Notes: generated by a model from the sequence alone, not told the origin. 64,000 bases of DNA from Undibacterium sp. CCC3.4 (GCF_034347425.1 NZ_CP133779.1:124001-188000); one strand, 5' to 3'; positions 41,926 to 50,683 are shown, counted from the first letter of the stretch. Numbers and translations: made by a program.

Positions 41926-42427
41926 CAAGGATTCAAGCGGCTTACAGCGATGTAAGTCGCTTTTATTTTTTGCGCGCTTAGTTCCGCAATTCGGGCTTGG
42001 TTCCGCAAAGGCTTATTTTTCAGGCGGCACCGCTGCGCTTTGCGCCAGCAAAATATCTTTCTGCTAACTGCCTGCGCTTGAGCCAAAGTAGAATCCGACC
42101 ACCTGCTCGTACTTCGCGGACACCTTCCCATTTACACCGTAACAAACATGGTGTTTTGTACTTTCGTCTCCTTTCGGCATAGCCGCATGTCTGCTCTTCT
42201 GTTGACAATGACCAGCATTCAAACCGCCTCACCGCGACACGGTCGCAAGCGGAACATGAATTCGTCACGGCCAGTGAATAAGATACTGGCAGCGCGGACT
42301 ACTCCCATCAACAGATCAACAGATCAACAGATCAACGAATTGGAACTTGAAATTCAGCAACTAACCCTGCGTCACTATTGAGTCGACGCCAACACCTCGG
42401 ACATTGACAGCAATTTATTGACAGGCT
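41926..42427. other. Gene-poor region after tRNA-Leu with a small tandem repeat
   Basis: I see no convincing gene in these 500 bases. The unit ATCAACAG is repeated 3.75 times at 42307-42336. Short frames on both strands lack ribosome-binding sites. The region follows a tRNA 3' end, where integrative elements often enter, and may be the decayed remains of one; no second copy of the tRNA end is visible. Confidence 0.4.
42307..42336. repeat. 8-base tandem repeat (ATCAACAG, 3.75 copies)
   Basis: Three perfect units are followed by ATCAAC. An exact short tandem repeat of this kind can change copy number by slippage. Confidence 0.8.
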
Positions 42428-43456
42428 CTACTTCGACAATTCCTGACGGATGATTTCAGCACCGGCGCTCAGTGCCCGGAGCTTGCCCCGTGCAACGTTG
42501 CGGCTCAGCGGGGCCATACCGCAGTTGGTGCAGGGATATAACTTGTCAGCATCGACGAACTGCAGCGCCTTGCGCAGCGTATTGGCTACCTCTTCAGGCG
42601 TCTCGATGGTGTTGCTGGCGACATCAATGGCACCGACCATGACTTTTTTGCCGCGGATCAGCTCGATCAGGTCCATCGGCACATGTGAGTTGTGGCACTC
42701 GAGGGAGATAATATCGATGCTGGACTTTTGTAGCTTGGGGAAGGCTTCCTCATATTGACGCCATTCCGATCCCAGTGTTTTCTTCCAGTCGGTATTGGCC
42801 TTGATGCCGTAGCCATAGCAGATGTGCACGGCGGTCTCGCACTGAAGGCCTTCGATGGCACGTTCCAGAGTGGCGACACCCCAGTCATTGACTTCATCGA
42901 AGAACACGTTGAACGCAGGTTCATCGAACTGGATGATGTCCACACCGGCGGCTTCCAGCTCCCTTGCTTCCTGGTTAAGGATCTTGGCGAATTCCCAGGC
43001 AAGCTTTTCACGGCTCTTGTAGTGCGCGTCGTAGAGCGTATCGATCATGGTCATCGGACCTGGCAAGGCCCATTTGATCGCTTGCTTGGTCTGTTGACGC
43101 AGGAATTTGGCATCCTCGACGAAGACCGGCTTCTGGCGGGAAACGGCACCGACCACGGTCGGCACGGCCGCGTCGTAGCGGTCACGGATTCTGACCGTCT
43201 CGCGCTTCGCAAAATCGACACCATCGAGGTGCTCGATGAAGGTCGTCACGAAATGCTGGCGAGTTTGCTCGCCATCACTGACGATATCGATCCCGGCGTG
43301 CTGCTGCTCTTGCAGCGACAGGCGCAGCGCGTCCAGCTTGCCGTCGCGCAGCTCATCGCCCTGCAATTTCCAGGGCGACCACAGTTTCTCGGGCTCAGCA
43401 AGCCAGGAAGGTTTCGGCAGGCTGCCAGCAGTCGATGTCGGTAACAGTTTTTTCAT
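42428..43456 (-). CDS. mesD: Folate-independent methionine synthase, MesD type
   Basis: The 342-residue protein corresponds only to the C-terminal catalytic half of MetE. It has SLPKPSWLAEPEKLWSPW at the start, DIIQFDEPAFNVFFDEVNDW, a HICYG segment after the middle, ISLECHNSHVPMD and the C-terminal YPCTNCGMAPLSRNVARGKL, which together supply the zinc-binding His/Cys and homocysteine-binding residues. Such core-only synthases lack the folate-binding N-terminal domain. Those paired with a DUF1852 gene were shown in other bacteria to form the MesD/MesX type, which makes methionine from homocysteine without methyl-folate. The DUF1852 gene lies 30 bases upstream on the same strand here. Confidence 0.85.
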   Translation of the reverse strand: MKKLLPTSTAGSLPKPSWLAEPEKLWSPWKLQGDELRDGKLDALRLSLQEQQHAGIDIVSDGEQTRQHFVTTFIEHLDGVDFAKRETVRIRDRYDAAVPTVVGAVSRQKPVFVEDAKFLRQQTKQAIKWALPGPMTMIDTLYDAHYKSREKLAWEFAKILNQEARELEAAGVDIIQFDEPAFNVFFDEVNDWGVATLERAIEGLQCETAVHICYGYGIKANTDWKKTLGSEWRQYEEAFPKLQKSSIDIISLECHNSHVPMDLIELIRGKKVMVGAIDVASNTIETPEEVANTLRKALQFVDADKLYPCTNCGMAPLSRNVARGKLRALSAGAEIIRQELSK

Positions 43457-43486
43457 GGTGGTAAAGGATATGATCTATCTGGTTAA

Positions 43487-44470
43487 TCAAAAAGCGTAAT
43501 TCGCTGCCCACTGAGCAAGCCTTGCCTGGTAGGGCTTGATGAAATTCTCTTCGGCGAATTTCCCTTGCTCGACAGCGAGGCGGTTGCGCTCGTCCCGGTC
43601 GTACACGATCAGGGTCAAGGAATAATCCTGGTGCTTGAGGCTGGGCCGATAGACCTTGCCGGCTGCCGAGTTGGCGTTGTAGATCTCAGGCCGGTAGATC
43701 TTCTGGAAGGTATCCATCGTGCTGATCGTGCCGATCAGTTCCAGATTGGTATAGTCCAGCAGCAGATCGCCGAAGAAATAGAAGGCCAGCGGGGCCACGC
43801 TGTTGGGTGGCATGAAGTAGCGCACCTTCATGCCCATCTTGCCGAAATACTCATCGGTGAGCGAATAGGCGTCCTGCACGTATTCCAGACCCAACACAGG
43901 ATGCTGGTTCTCGGTACGTTGATAGGTCCTTGTGCTGGAAACGCTCAGGCAGATGACGGGCAGCTTCTTGAAGTGTGCCTGATACGCATCCGAACTGACG
44001 AAGGCCTTGAACAGCTTGCCATGCAGCTCGCCGAAATTCTCCGGGGCGCTGAAGGCAGATTGATTCTTGTTGTGTTCGATGAGCAGAACGCTGAAGTCGT
44101 AGTCACGCAGGTAGGACGAGAAATTATTTCCCGCGATGCCCTCAATGCGTTCGTTGGTCTTGCGATCAACAATGTTGGTCTTCAGGATTTCAATCAGCGG
44201 CAATGCTTGAGCAGCACGCTGACCGTCGATAGTCATCTCAACAGAAATGATCTCAAGCGTCACACTGTAGCGATCGCCGTTGGGATTATCCCAGTGCGCC
44301 AGAGCATTGAAGCGATTGTCAATCATCCTGAGCGTATTGCGCAGGTTCTCGTGACGGCTCGCACCACGTGCCAGATTCGCGAAGTTCGTGGTGATGCGTG
44401 ACGCATCGGAAGGACGATAGTCCTCGTCGAAACAAATGCTCTTGATAGTAAATGTAAACGCTTTATGCAT
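43487..44470 (-). CDS. mesX: DUF1852 protein, MesX-type partner of the methionine synthase
   Basis: The 327-residue protein (MHKAFTFTIKSICFDEDYRP, then RITTNFANLARGASRHENLR and C-terminal KPYQARLAQWAANYAF) belongs to DUF1852. Members occur almost only beside mesD and are needed for its activity, possibly by supplying the methyl group in an oxygen-dependent way; the reaction is not known. No signal peptide or membrane segment is seen. It is the first gene of the mesX-mesD pair. Confidence 0.85.
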   Translation of the reverse strand: MHKAFTFTIKSICFDEDYRPSDASRITTNFANLARGASRHENLRNTLRMIDNRFNALAHWDNPNGDRYSVTLEIISVEMTIDGQRAAQALPLIEILKTNIVDRKTNERIEGIAGNNFSSYLRDYDFSVLLIEHNKNQSAFSAPENFGELHGKLFKAFVSSDAYQAHFKKLPVICLSVSSTRTYQRTENQHPVLGLEYVQDAYSLTDEYFGKMGMKVRYFMPPNSVAPLAFYFFGDLLLDYTNLELIGTISTMDTFQKIYRPEIYNANSAAGKVYRPSLKHQDYSLTLIVYDRDERNRLAVEQGKFAEENFIKPYQARLAQWAANYAF

Positions 44471-44835
44471 GTGACCTGAACCCCAGTTTCTTACTCAGTT
44501 AATCCCGCTTTCATTCCTGCGCCGTCAATACTTCCCAATGTTCGTTTCTGTTTTTTTTGATTCAGAAGTCTTGCCATTGCCAATATTTGAATCGAATTAT
44601 AGTAGGTTCAATCCATGAATAAAAATGAATTAATTTCATAAAATCATTAGATATACTCATGAGAAAGGCTTTTCAAGCTGTCGCTTCTACAGCGCGGGGA
44701 AGGTGTCAGCGGTCGTGACTGCGAAGCCTTGTTGAGACCAGAGGATGGCGCGCTCGCGTGGCATCTCAGGCAGGTGGCAGGTCGGAATGAATTGATGGTT
44801 CTATGAGTCGCACTCATGAAAGCCACGCTGGTCAG
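44471..44835. other. Region between metR-like gene and mesX with a MetR box
   Basis: About 365 bases without a gene. The AT-rich stretch at 44590-44660 probably holds the mesXD promoter and includes the MetR box at 44626-44638. The part from 44680 to 44835 is more GC-rich and shows no clear feature. Confidence 0.4.
44626..44638. promoter_or_regulatory. MetR box upstream of mesX-mesD
   Basis: TGAATTAATTTCA fits the MetR consensus TGAA-N5-TTCA exactly. It lies 156 bases before the mesX start, within reach of an activator of that operon. Confidence 0.6.
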
Positions 44836-45726
44836 CTATGTCACAGCAGGATGTTTAGCTTGCTCGATAAAGGCTAGCAGGTAGTCGAGATCCATCTCTG
44901 CCTCGCGCACGCCCACGAAGATCTGCTTGGGAATGCCGTGCTTGCCCAATCTCACGGGTACCACATCCATCTTGTCAGCGTATTCCAAGACCAGCCAACG
45001 CGGCAACGCTGCCACGCCCCGACCGCTGGCAACCATCTGCAGCATGATGTCGGTCGTCTCAATCGGTTTGTGGCGTTTGGGGGCAATACCGGCTGGTGTC
45101 AGGAACATGCTGTAAATATCCAGGCGATCGACCGAAACGGGATAAGTCACCAATACCTCGTCGGCCAACTGCCTAGGCTTGATGTATTCCTCTTTGGCCA
45201 GTTTGTGATTGCCAGCGACGACCAAGACCTGCTCGTAGTCGAAGACCGGCTCGAACACCAGTCCGGGCTTGTCCAGCGGATCGGGCGTGACCAGCAAGTC
45301 GATCTCGTAACCGAACAAGGCACCAATGCCGCCAAACTGGAATTTCTGTTTGACGTCGACGTCGACGTCGGGCCATGCCGTCAAATAGGGGGAGACGATC
45401 TTCAGCAGCCATTGGTAGCAAGGATGGCACTCCATCCCAATGCGCAAGGTGCCGCGCTCGCCTTGCGCAAACTGCTGCAGGCGCTCTTCGGCCAACTTCA
45501 GTTGCGGCAATACGCGGTTGGCTAGCGCCAGCAGGTATTGCCCCGCTTGTGTCAGGCGAAGGCTACGCCCTTCGCGCAGCCAGATGGCCGTCCCCAGTTG
45601 TTGCTCCAGTTTTTTCATACTGTGGCTCAGCGCTGACTGTGTCACGTGGAGGACGCCGGCTGCTGCGGTCAGCGATCCTTGCTTTTCGACCTCTTGGACG
45701 ATGGATAGGTGGATGCGATCAAGCAT
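44836..45726 (-). CDS. LysR-family regulator, MetR-like
   Basis: The 296-residue protein has a LysR helix-turn-helix (LTAAAGVLHVTQSALSHSMK) and a ligand domain with the MetR-like motif RIGMECHPCYQWLLKIVSPY. MetR of other proteobacteria senses homocysteine and activates methionine genes. It lies on the same strand, directly upstream of mesX-mesD, and a near-consensus MetR site (TGAGTAAAATTCA, one mismatch) covers its own start region near 45731-45743, suggesting autoregulation. Confidence 0.85.
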   Translation of the reverse strand: MLDRIHLSIVQEVEKQGSLTAAAGVLHVTQSALSHSMKKLEQQLGTAIWLREGRSLRLTQAGQYLLALANRVLPQLKLAEERLQQFAQGERGTLRIGMECHPCYQWLLKIVSPYLTAWPDVDVDVKQKFQFGGIGALFGYEIDLLVTPDPLDKPGLVFEPVFDYEQVLVVAGNHKLAKEEYIKPRQLADEVLVTYPVSVDRLDIYSMFLTPAGIAPKRHKPIETTDIMLQMVASGRGVAALPRWLVLEYADKMDVVPVRLGKHGIPKQIFVGVREAEMDLDYLLAFIEQAKHPAVT

Positions 45727-45914
45727 GATGAATGAGTAAAATTCATATTTCGTTGAGATGACACCATTTTACTTCATCATTCGCTCTCCTTATGATCTCC
45801 TCATTCAATTCGATCACTGTGGGAGAGAACAGCATGCCCAACATGCAAATTATCATCTGCCAAACCTCAAGAAGATCGGTAAGATTTGAAATTTCTCTTG
45901 ACATCCTCCCCGCC

Positions 45915-46161
45915 CTCAAGAGGCTGTCGCAAAAGGGTATTGAGTCGGTATCATGACCCCAACTGGTGGCCACGTCATTCCTGCGCGCTTTTGGCAGGAA
46001 CCCAGCGGCGTTCGTGGTTAACTGAAAATGCCAGAAATTGTGGCATTTTCAGTGTAAAAAACGACGCTGGGTTCCCGCCAAAAGCATGCGGGAATGACGA
46101 TGTATGCGGTGTTTCAGGTGTAAAAAACGTCCATCAGGCTTTTGCGACAGCGTCTCAAGAG
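45915..46161. mobile_element. MITE-like element with terminal inverted repeats and a long internal hairpin
   Basis: The ends are inverted copies: CTCAAGAGGCTGTCGCAAAAG at the left and CTCTTGAGACGCTGTCGCAAAAGC read from the right. Inside, 45973-46099 is itself a long imperfect inverted repeat whose arms begin CGTCATTCCTGCGCGCTTTTGG and end with the matching complement GGGAATGACG; its centre holds a perfect 13-base stem (ACTGAAAATGCCA, 46021-46053). It encodes nothing. This nested structure is typical of non-autonomous transposable or REP/ERIC-like repeats and should occur elsewhere in the genome. Confidence 0.75.
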
Positions 46162-46164
46162 CTT

Positions 46165-46259
46165 AAAGTTGTAAATTTAAAATACAACTTTGAGGCTGTT
46201 TATACAAAATACATATTTAAAGTTGTATTTTACCGATACAACCACTATGCTGTATCGGT
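46165..46259. promoter_or_regulatory. Inverted repeats upstream of hipB (candidate autoregulatory operators)
   Basis: Two perfect 9-base inverted repeats lie before hipB: AAAGTTGTA-N9-TACAACTTT (46165-46191) and ACCGATACA-N10-TGTATCGGT (46232-46259), with a further half-site AAAGTTGTA between them. HipB-type antitoxins bind paired palindromes and repress the operon together with HipA. The second site ends 19 bases before the hipB ATG. Confidence 0.6.
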
Positions 46260-46278
46260 CAAATACAGGATTAAGAAT

Positions 46279-46698
46279 ATGGTCTACCCTATTAAGACAT
46301 TGCAGCAAATTCGGACTATTCTCGTCGGCTTTAGAAAGCATGCCGGATTGTCTCAAGCTGATGTGGCAAAATTACTTGGCGTTACTCAACAGAGTTACGC
46401 CAAAATTGAAGCGAATCCCAAAGCGACAAGTGTTGAAAGGCTATTTACAATATTGCGATTACTTGGAAGCGATATTGTTTTCACGCAAAACACGAAAATT
46501 TGGGGGGTTTCCGATGATCCCACAACAGCACCTCCGGTAGAGTTCACAGACAAAGAATCTCTTTCAGTGTTAGCTGAGCAAAGTACGAAAAACCCTTCAT
46601 CAAAAATGGCCATAGCACTGAAGAGTAAAGCAATAAAAAAAAGCCATTCAGCTCCCTCGAAGGTAATCTCGCCATCTGGTACGAAAGAGAGTTGGTAA
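46279..46698 (+). CDS. hipB: HipB-like XRE-family antitoxin
   Basis: Starting at MVYPIKTLQQIRTILVGFRK the protein has 139 residues: an XRE helix-turn-helix (AGLSQADVAKLLGVTQQSYA, KIEANPKATSVERLFTIL) and a 60-residue polar C-terminal tail (SKMAIALKSKAIKKSHSAPS), longer than in E. coli HipB. It should hold HipA inactive and repress the operon. The stop codon is immediately followed by the hipA ATG. Longer frames upstream run through the operators and MITE and are rejected. Confidence 0.85.
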   Translation: MVYPIKTLQQIRTILVGFRKHAGLSQADVAKLLGVTQQSYAKIEANPKATSVERLFTILRLLGSDIVFTQNTKIWGVSDDPTTAPPVEFTDKESLSVLAEQSTKNPSSKMAIALKSKAIKKSHSAPSKVISPSGTKESW

Positions 46699-48042
46699 AT
46701 GGGCCGTCGAGCACATACAAAACGTTTAAATATCTGGCTCAATGGCACACCAGTCGGGTACTGGGATGCGCAGAATAATAAGAGCACGCTAAGGTACTTT
46801 GATGAGTGGCTTGCTGATAAACAAAGGCGCCCTCTTTCCCTTTCACTTCCCTTTACACCAAATAACGAGCCACATCGAGGTATTGCTGTTCAAAACTATT
46901 TTGATAACTTGTTACCAGACAGTTTGACGATACGCCGTCGTATAGCTAGACACTTTAAAACAGACGGAATTGAACCTTATCAATTATTAGCTGAGGTTGG
47001 CCGTGATTGCGTTGGAGCAATTCAATTATTGCCAGAAGGCGATATACCAAACGATCTCTATTGTATTGCCGGTGAACCCCTGAGCGATAGGCAGGTTGCA
47101 GCAACACTAAGAAATGCCAGCACCGACAAACCTTTCGGAATGACAGAAAACGCTGTAGATCTTCGTTTGTCCATTGCAGGTGCTCAAGAAAAAAGTGCCC
47201 TTTTATGGCACCAAAATCAGTGGCAAAGGCCGCTAGGTAGCACGCCCACCACGCATATTTTTAAATTACCACTTGGCTTGGTCGGTGATATGAAGGCTGA
47301 TATGCGTACTTCTGTAGAAAATGAATGGCTATGCTCTAAAATCATGAAAGGCTTTGATCTGCCTGTTGCAAATTGCGATATTGCTCAATTCGAAGATATA
47401 AAAGTACTTGTCGTTGAGCGATTTGATAGACGGTTGGCACAAGATGGCAATTGGATAGTACGACTACCGCAAGAGGATTTTTGTCAGGCGACGGGTACGT
47501 CGCCCCTCCAAAAATACCAAGCAGACGGGGGACCGGGAATTTCAAGCATCATGGAAATTCTTCTCGGCTCTGATCAATCATACCAAGATAGATTTAATTT
47601 TTTTAAAACCCAATTGGTCTTTTGGTTATTAGCAGCGATAGATGGACATGCAAAGAACTTTAGCATTTTCCATCGAGCCGGAAGTCAATTTCAGGCGACG
47701 CCGTTATACGACATCTTATCCGCTCATCCAATTATCGGCGCAAAAGCTCATAGCATTTCCCCTCAAAAAGTAAAATTAGCAATGGCAGTAAAAGGTTCGG
47801 AAAATTATTATTTCATTCGTCAAATACAGCGATGCCATTGGGGAAATCAGGCTAAATTAGTCGGATTAGGTGCCGCAACTGCTGAACAAATTATTGAATC
47901 TCTCATAAACAAAACTGAAGAAGTGGTTAACGCAGTTTATACCCAAATCCCACAAGGCTTCCCAGTCGATGTTGCTGACACGATTCTACGTGGCATGCTC
48001 AAGCAATGTGAAAACCTGAAAAAAATGCCCTCAGGAACATGA
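46699..48042 (+). CDS. hipA: HipA-family serine/threonine kinase toxin
   Basis: The 447-residue protein has the HipA N-subdomain (LSLSLPFTPNNEPHRGIAVQ, NYFDNLLPDSLTIRRRIARH) and a kinase core with the P-loop-like DLRLSIAGAQEKSALLW, THIFKLPLG (ATP-binding Lys), VVERFDRR, the catalytic loop AAIDGHAKNFSIFH and the metal-binding YDILSA. In E. coli HipA phosphorylates glutamyl-tRNA synthetase and causes persistence. All key residues look present, so it should be active; hipB lies directly upstream without a gap. Confidence 0.92.
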   Translation: MGRRAHTKRLNIWLNGTPVGYWDAQNNKSTLRYFDEWLADKQRRPLSLSLPFTPNNEPHRGIAVQNYFDNLLPDSLTIRRRIARHFKTDGIEPYQLLAEVGRDCVGAIQLLPEGDIPNDLYCIAGEPLSDRQVAATLRNASTDKPFGMTENAVDLRLSIAGAQEKSALLWHQNQWQRPLGSTPTTHIFKLPLGLVGDMKADMRTSVENEWLCSKIMKGFDLPVANCDIAQFEDIKVLVVERFDRRLAQDGNWIVRLPQEDFCQATGTSPLQKYQADGGPGISSIMEILLGSDQSYQDRFNFFKTQLVFWLLAAIDGHAKNFSIFHRAGSQFQATPLYDILSAHPIIGAKAHSISPQKVKLAMAVKGSENYYFIRQIQRCHWGNQAKLVGLGAATAEQIIESLINKTEEVVNAVYTQIPQGFPVDVADTILRGMLKQCENLKKMPSGT

Positions 48043-48204
48043 TAGTTCCGAATTAAAAGAAACTATGCGCGAGTTCGATGCCTCGTGCTTAGCGCCTATC
48101 CCGACGACGAGCGGTCGAATAATTCATAGGTGATACCCCCTGCTCTTTTCCTTTTTTGCAACGCAGCCCCTTCATCTAAGACGCACAAAAACACTGCAAA
48201 TTTA

Positions 48205-48246
48205 CAATATATATTTATATATTATGTTTTATAGTATATTATAAAA
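48205..48246. promoter_or_regulatory. AT-rich palindromic region before the BigR-like gene
   Basis: The stretch contains overlapping AT palindromes: AATATATATTTATATATTA, then TTATAGTATATTATAA. BigR/YgaV-type repressors bind AT-rich inverted repeats in their own promoters. Autoregulation is inferred. Confidence 0.5.
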
Positions 48247-48271
48247 CCTTCTCATTGAAGATATTGACACC

Positions 48272-48604
48272 ATGCCCGAGCTTGAAACTTCGCTTAACCT
48301 GAGCCAAATGCGCCTTGCTGCAACTGCCGCGTGCGGTTTGTTGAAAGTGCTCGCCAATCCGGACCGGCTGCTGTTGCTGTGCCAACTCACACAGGGGCCT
48401 CACTGTGTAAGCGAGCTTGAAACTATTTTGGGCATCCAACAGCCTAGCCTTTCTCAGCAGCTTGGCGTGTTGCGCGACGAAGGACTGGTCAGCACCCGGC
48501 GCGAAGGTAAGCAGATCTTTTACAGCATTGCCAGTCGTGAGGCGCAAGCAGTCATGCAAATCTTGTATCACCTGTATTGTCAACAACCGAACGGAGTCGC
48601 ATGA
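48272..48604 (+). CDS. bigR: BigR/YgaV-like ArsR-family repressor (persulfide sensor)
   Basis: The 110-residue winged-helix protein has the ArsR fold ([60 protein letters not shown]). Cysteines occur in LLLLCQL and in the C-terminal LYHLYCQQ, the two positions that form the redox (tetrasulfide) switch in BigR/SqrR/YgaV proteins. Loss of DNA binding on reaction with persulfide would turn on the downstream permease genes. The stop overlaps the next gene's ATG (ATGA). Confidence 0.85.
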   Translation: MPELETSLNLSQMRLAATAACGLLKVLANPDRLLLLCQLTQGPHCVSELETILGIQQPSLSQQLGVLRDEGLVSTRREGKQIFYSIASREAQAVMQILYHLYCQQPNGVA

Positions 48605-49035
48605 TGATCATTGATTGGACGCATTTCACACCTTGGACCTCCCTGGCGGGCGGCAGCCTCATCGGCTTGGCGGCAGCGATATTCCTGCTGTTCAACGGCC
48701 GTATCGCCGGTATCAGCGGAATTTTAGGTGGGTTACTGCAACGCTCTCATGGCGACATGGCTTGGCGCATTGCCTTCCTACTTGGACTGCTAGGCGCGCC
48801 CTTCTTCTATGGCATCTTCGCACCCTTACCTGCGGTGCACGTTGATGCCAGCACGGCCACACTGGTGGTAGCTGGTTTATTGGTCGGCGTCGGTACCCGC
48901 TATGGCTCGGGTTGCACCAGCGGCCACGGCGTGTGCGGCTTGTCGCGCGGCTCGCTGCGCTCGTTGGTTGCGACTGCCGCCTTCATGACAGCTGGCTTCA
49001 TAACCGTGTTCATCGTTCGTCACCTTCTCGGATAA
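48601..49035 (+). CDS. YeeE/YedE-family sulfur permease, first half (PmpA-like)
   Basis: The 144-residue membrane protein (about four helices) has the YeeE/YedE signature [20 protein letters not shown] near residue 105, with conserved cysteines thought to handle thiosulfate or sulfide species. Two small proteins of this type encoded side by side (the PmpA/PmpB pair) correspond to the two halves of the larger YeeE. It is translationally coupled to the BigR-like gene. Confidence 0.88.
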   Translation: MMIIDWTHFTPWTSLAGGSLIGLAAAIFLLFNGRIAGISGILGGLLQRSHGDMAWRIAFLLGLLGAPFFYGIFAPLPAVHVDASTATLVVAGLLVGVGTRYGSGCTSGHGVCGLSRGSLRSLVATAAFMTAGFITVFIVRHLLG

Positions 49036-49045
49036 GGAAAACACC

Positions 49046-49480
49046 ATGCATATCATCAGTGCACTCATTGCTGGGATCATTTTCGGTATCGGCCTGATTC
49101 TCTCGGGCATGACCAATCCTGCCAAGGTCATCGGCTTTCTTGATCTGACTGGTCGTTGGGATCCGTCGCTCGCTTTCGTCATGGGTGGTGCCATTCTGGT
49201 CGGGCTGTTTGCGTCACGCTGGGCAGCAGGACGCAGGCAATCACTGACAGGCGAGGTCATGCGCGTGCCCACGGCAACGCAGATTGATCGCCGTCTGGTA
49301 TTGGGCGGCCTCAGCTTCGGGATAGGCTGGGGTCTGGCCGGTTATTGCCCGGGACCGGCGCTGACCTCACTGCTCAGCGGCGGCAGCAAGCCACTGGTGT
49401 TTGTGGCTGCCATGATCGCGGGCATGATCGTGTTTGAGGTATTGGAACACTTGCAGAGCCGTCGCAAACCGATTGCCTGA
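49046..49480 (+). CDS. YeeE/YedE-family sulfur permease, second half (PmpB-like, DUF6691)
   Basis: The 144-residue protein has an N-terminal GIGLILSGMTNPAKVIGFLD and a second-half signature GIGWGLAGYCPGPALTSLLS with a conserved Cys-Pro. It complements the preceding gene, from which it is separated by 10 bases. Together they probably import or export a reduced sulfur compound under BigR control. The gene ends convergent to the bd-oxidase operon. Confidence 0.88.
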   Translation: MHIISALIAGIIFGIGLILSGMTNPAKVIGFLDLTGRWDPSLAFVMGGAILVGLFASRWAAGRRQSLTGEVMRVPTATQIDRRLVLGGLSFGIGWGLAGYCPGPALTSLLSGGSKPLVFVAAMIAGMIVFEVLEHLQSRRKPIA

Positions 49481-49498
49481 CAAGGCGCGGCCGAGCAG

Positions 49499-49681
49499 TC
49501 AACGCATGCCCAGCGCATGCATGAGCAAACGCATGGCGCCGGCGAGTAAAGCAAGCGCGCTGACACTCAGGGTCCAGATCAGCACGAGCCAAGCAAGGCG
49601 TTTACCCCAGACCTGCCAGTTGCTGGCAGGTTTGGGCACTTCGTCAGATTGCCAATGATGGCGCATATCAATGGTATCCAT
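49499..49681 (-). CDS. DUF2474 small subunit-like protein of the bd oxidase (CydX-like)
   Basis: The 60-residue protein has one membrane helix (LAWLVLIWTLSVSALALLAG) with a basic start (WGKRLAW). DUF2474 proteins are found next to cydB of cyanide-insensitive-type bd oxidases and are thought to stabilise the complex as CydX does in E. coli. It overlaps the cydB stop by 14 bases. Confidence 0.75.
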   Translation of the reverse strand: MDTIDMRHHWQSDEVPKPASNWQVWGKRLAWLVLIWTLSVSALALLAGAMRLLMHALGMR

Positions 49682-50678
49682 CGCCGAGTTTCACCTTGCC
49701 ACGAAATACGTAATACGACCAGACCGTGTAGCCGAGAATAAAAGGAATGATAAACAGCGTTCCAACCAGTGCAAAACCTTGGCTTTGTGGTGAAGATGCG
49801 GCCTCCCAGATGGAAATGGACGGCGGTATGATGTTGGGAAAGATACTGATCGCCAGCCCGGTATAGCCGAGAAAAACGATGGCCAATGCAGCTGCGAATG
49901 CGCCATGGTGCTGAGAATTTGTCCGAATAAAACGTAGCAGCAAGATCACGCCAATGGCCAGTAATACCGGTACCGGGGCAAACCATAGCATGTTGGGAAA
50001 ACTGAACCAGCGTGCCGTGACGCGCGGGTTGACGAATGGCGTCCAAACACTGACCGCGCCAATAGCTGCGACTACCAGTGCCAGCAGCGGCCGCGTCAAT
50101 TGCAGCATACGCCGTTGTAAATCGCCCTCGGTTTTCATGATCAACCAGGTACTGCCGAGTAGCCCGTAGGCGACGATCACGCCGACCCCGCATAACAGTG
50201 GGAATGGCCGCAGCCAGTCGAGCACGTGACCAACGTAGACATGGCCTTGCATAGGGAAACCATCGATATAGGCCCCCAAGGCAACACCCTGGAAGAAAGC
50301 GGCCGTCAGCGAACCGCCAATAAACGCCTTATCCCAAACATGTCGTTCGTGGTCGCGCGCCTTGAAGCGAAATTCGAAGGCCACGCCGCGAAAAATCAGG
50401 CCCAGCAGCATGAAGATCAGCGGCAGGTAGAGCGCAGTGAGAATGACTGAATAAGCCAGCGGGAAAGCGGCCAGCAGCGCCGCGCCACCGAGCACGAGCC
50501 AAGTCTCGTTGCCGTCCCATACAGGGGCCACGGTGTTCATCATGACGTCGCGCTCGTGCCGATCAGGTACGAAGGGAAACAGGATGCCAATGCCGAGGTC
50601 AAAGCCGTCCATGACAATGTACATGAACACGCCGAAGAAAATAATCACGGCCCAAATGATGGAGAGATCGATACCCAT
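49668..50678 (-). CDS. cydB: Cytochrome bd-type (CIO) quinol oxidase subunit II
   Basis: The 336-residue membrane protein begins with the subunit II segment IIFFGVFMYIVMDGFDLGIG and has VWDGNETWLVLGGAALLAAF near residue 52, both diagnostic. It forms the heterodimer with CydA. It starts five bases after cydA ends. Its C-terminus (YTVWSYYVFRGKVKLGDGYH) matches CIO-type enzymes. Confidence 0.93.
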   Translation of the reverse strand: MGIDLSIIWAVIIFFGVFMYIVMDGFDLGIGILFPFVPDRHERDVMMNTVAPVWDGNETWLVLGGAALLAAFPLAYSVILTALYLPLIFMLLGLIFRGVAFEFRFKARDHERHVWDKAFIGGSLTAAFFQGVALGAYIDGFPMQGHVYVGHVLDWLRPFPLLCGVGVIVAYGLLGSTWLIMKTEGDLQRRMLQLTRPLLALVVAAIGAVSVWTPFVNPRVTARWFSFPNMLWFAPVPVLLAIGVILLLRFIRTNSQHHGAFAAALAIVFLGYTGLAISIFPNIIPPSISIWEAASSPQSQGFALVGTLFIIPFILGYTVWSYYVFRGKVKLGDGYH

Positions 50679-50683
50679 TTTGC

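Noticed and set aside
42020..42381. Short frames on both strands after tRNA-Leu
   Set aside because: No ribosome-binding sites, biased composition and overlap of each other; treated as non-coding.
45743..45973. 76-codon minus-strand frame between the MetR-like gene and the MITE
   Set aside because: It runs partly through the MITE end, lacks a ribosome-binding site and overlaps the likely metR promoter.
45973..46099. Possible CRISPR or other array because of repeated motifs
   Set aside because: The repeats are inverted arms of one hairpin, not regularly spaced direct repeats with spacers; no cas genes are in the window.
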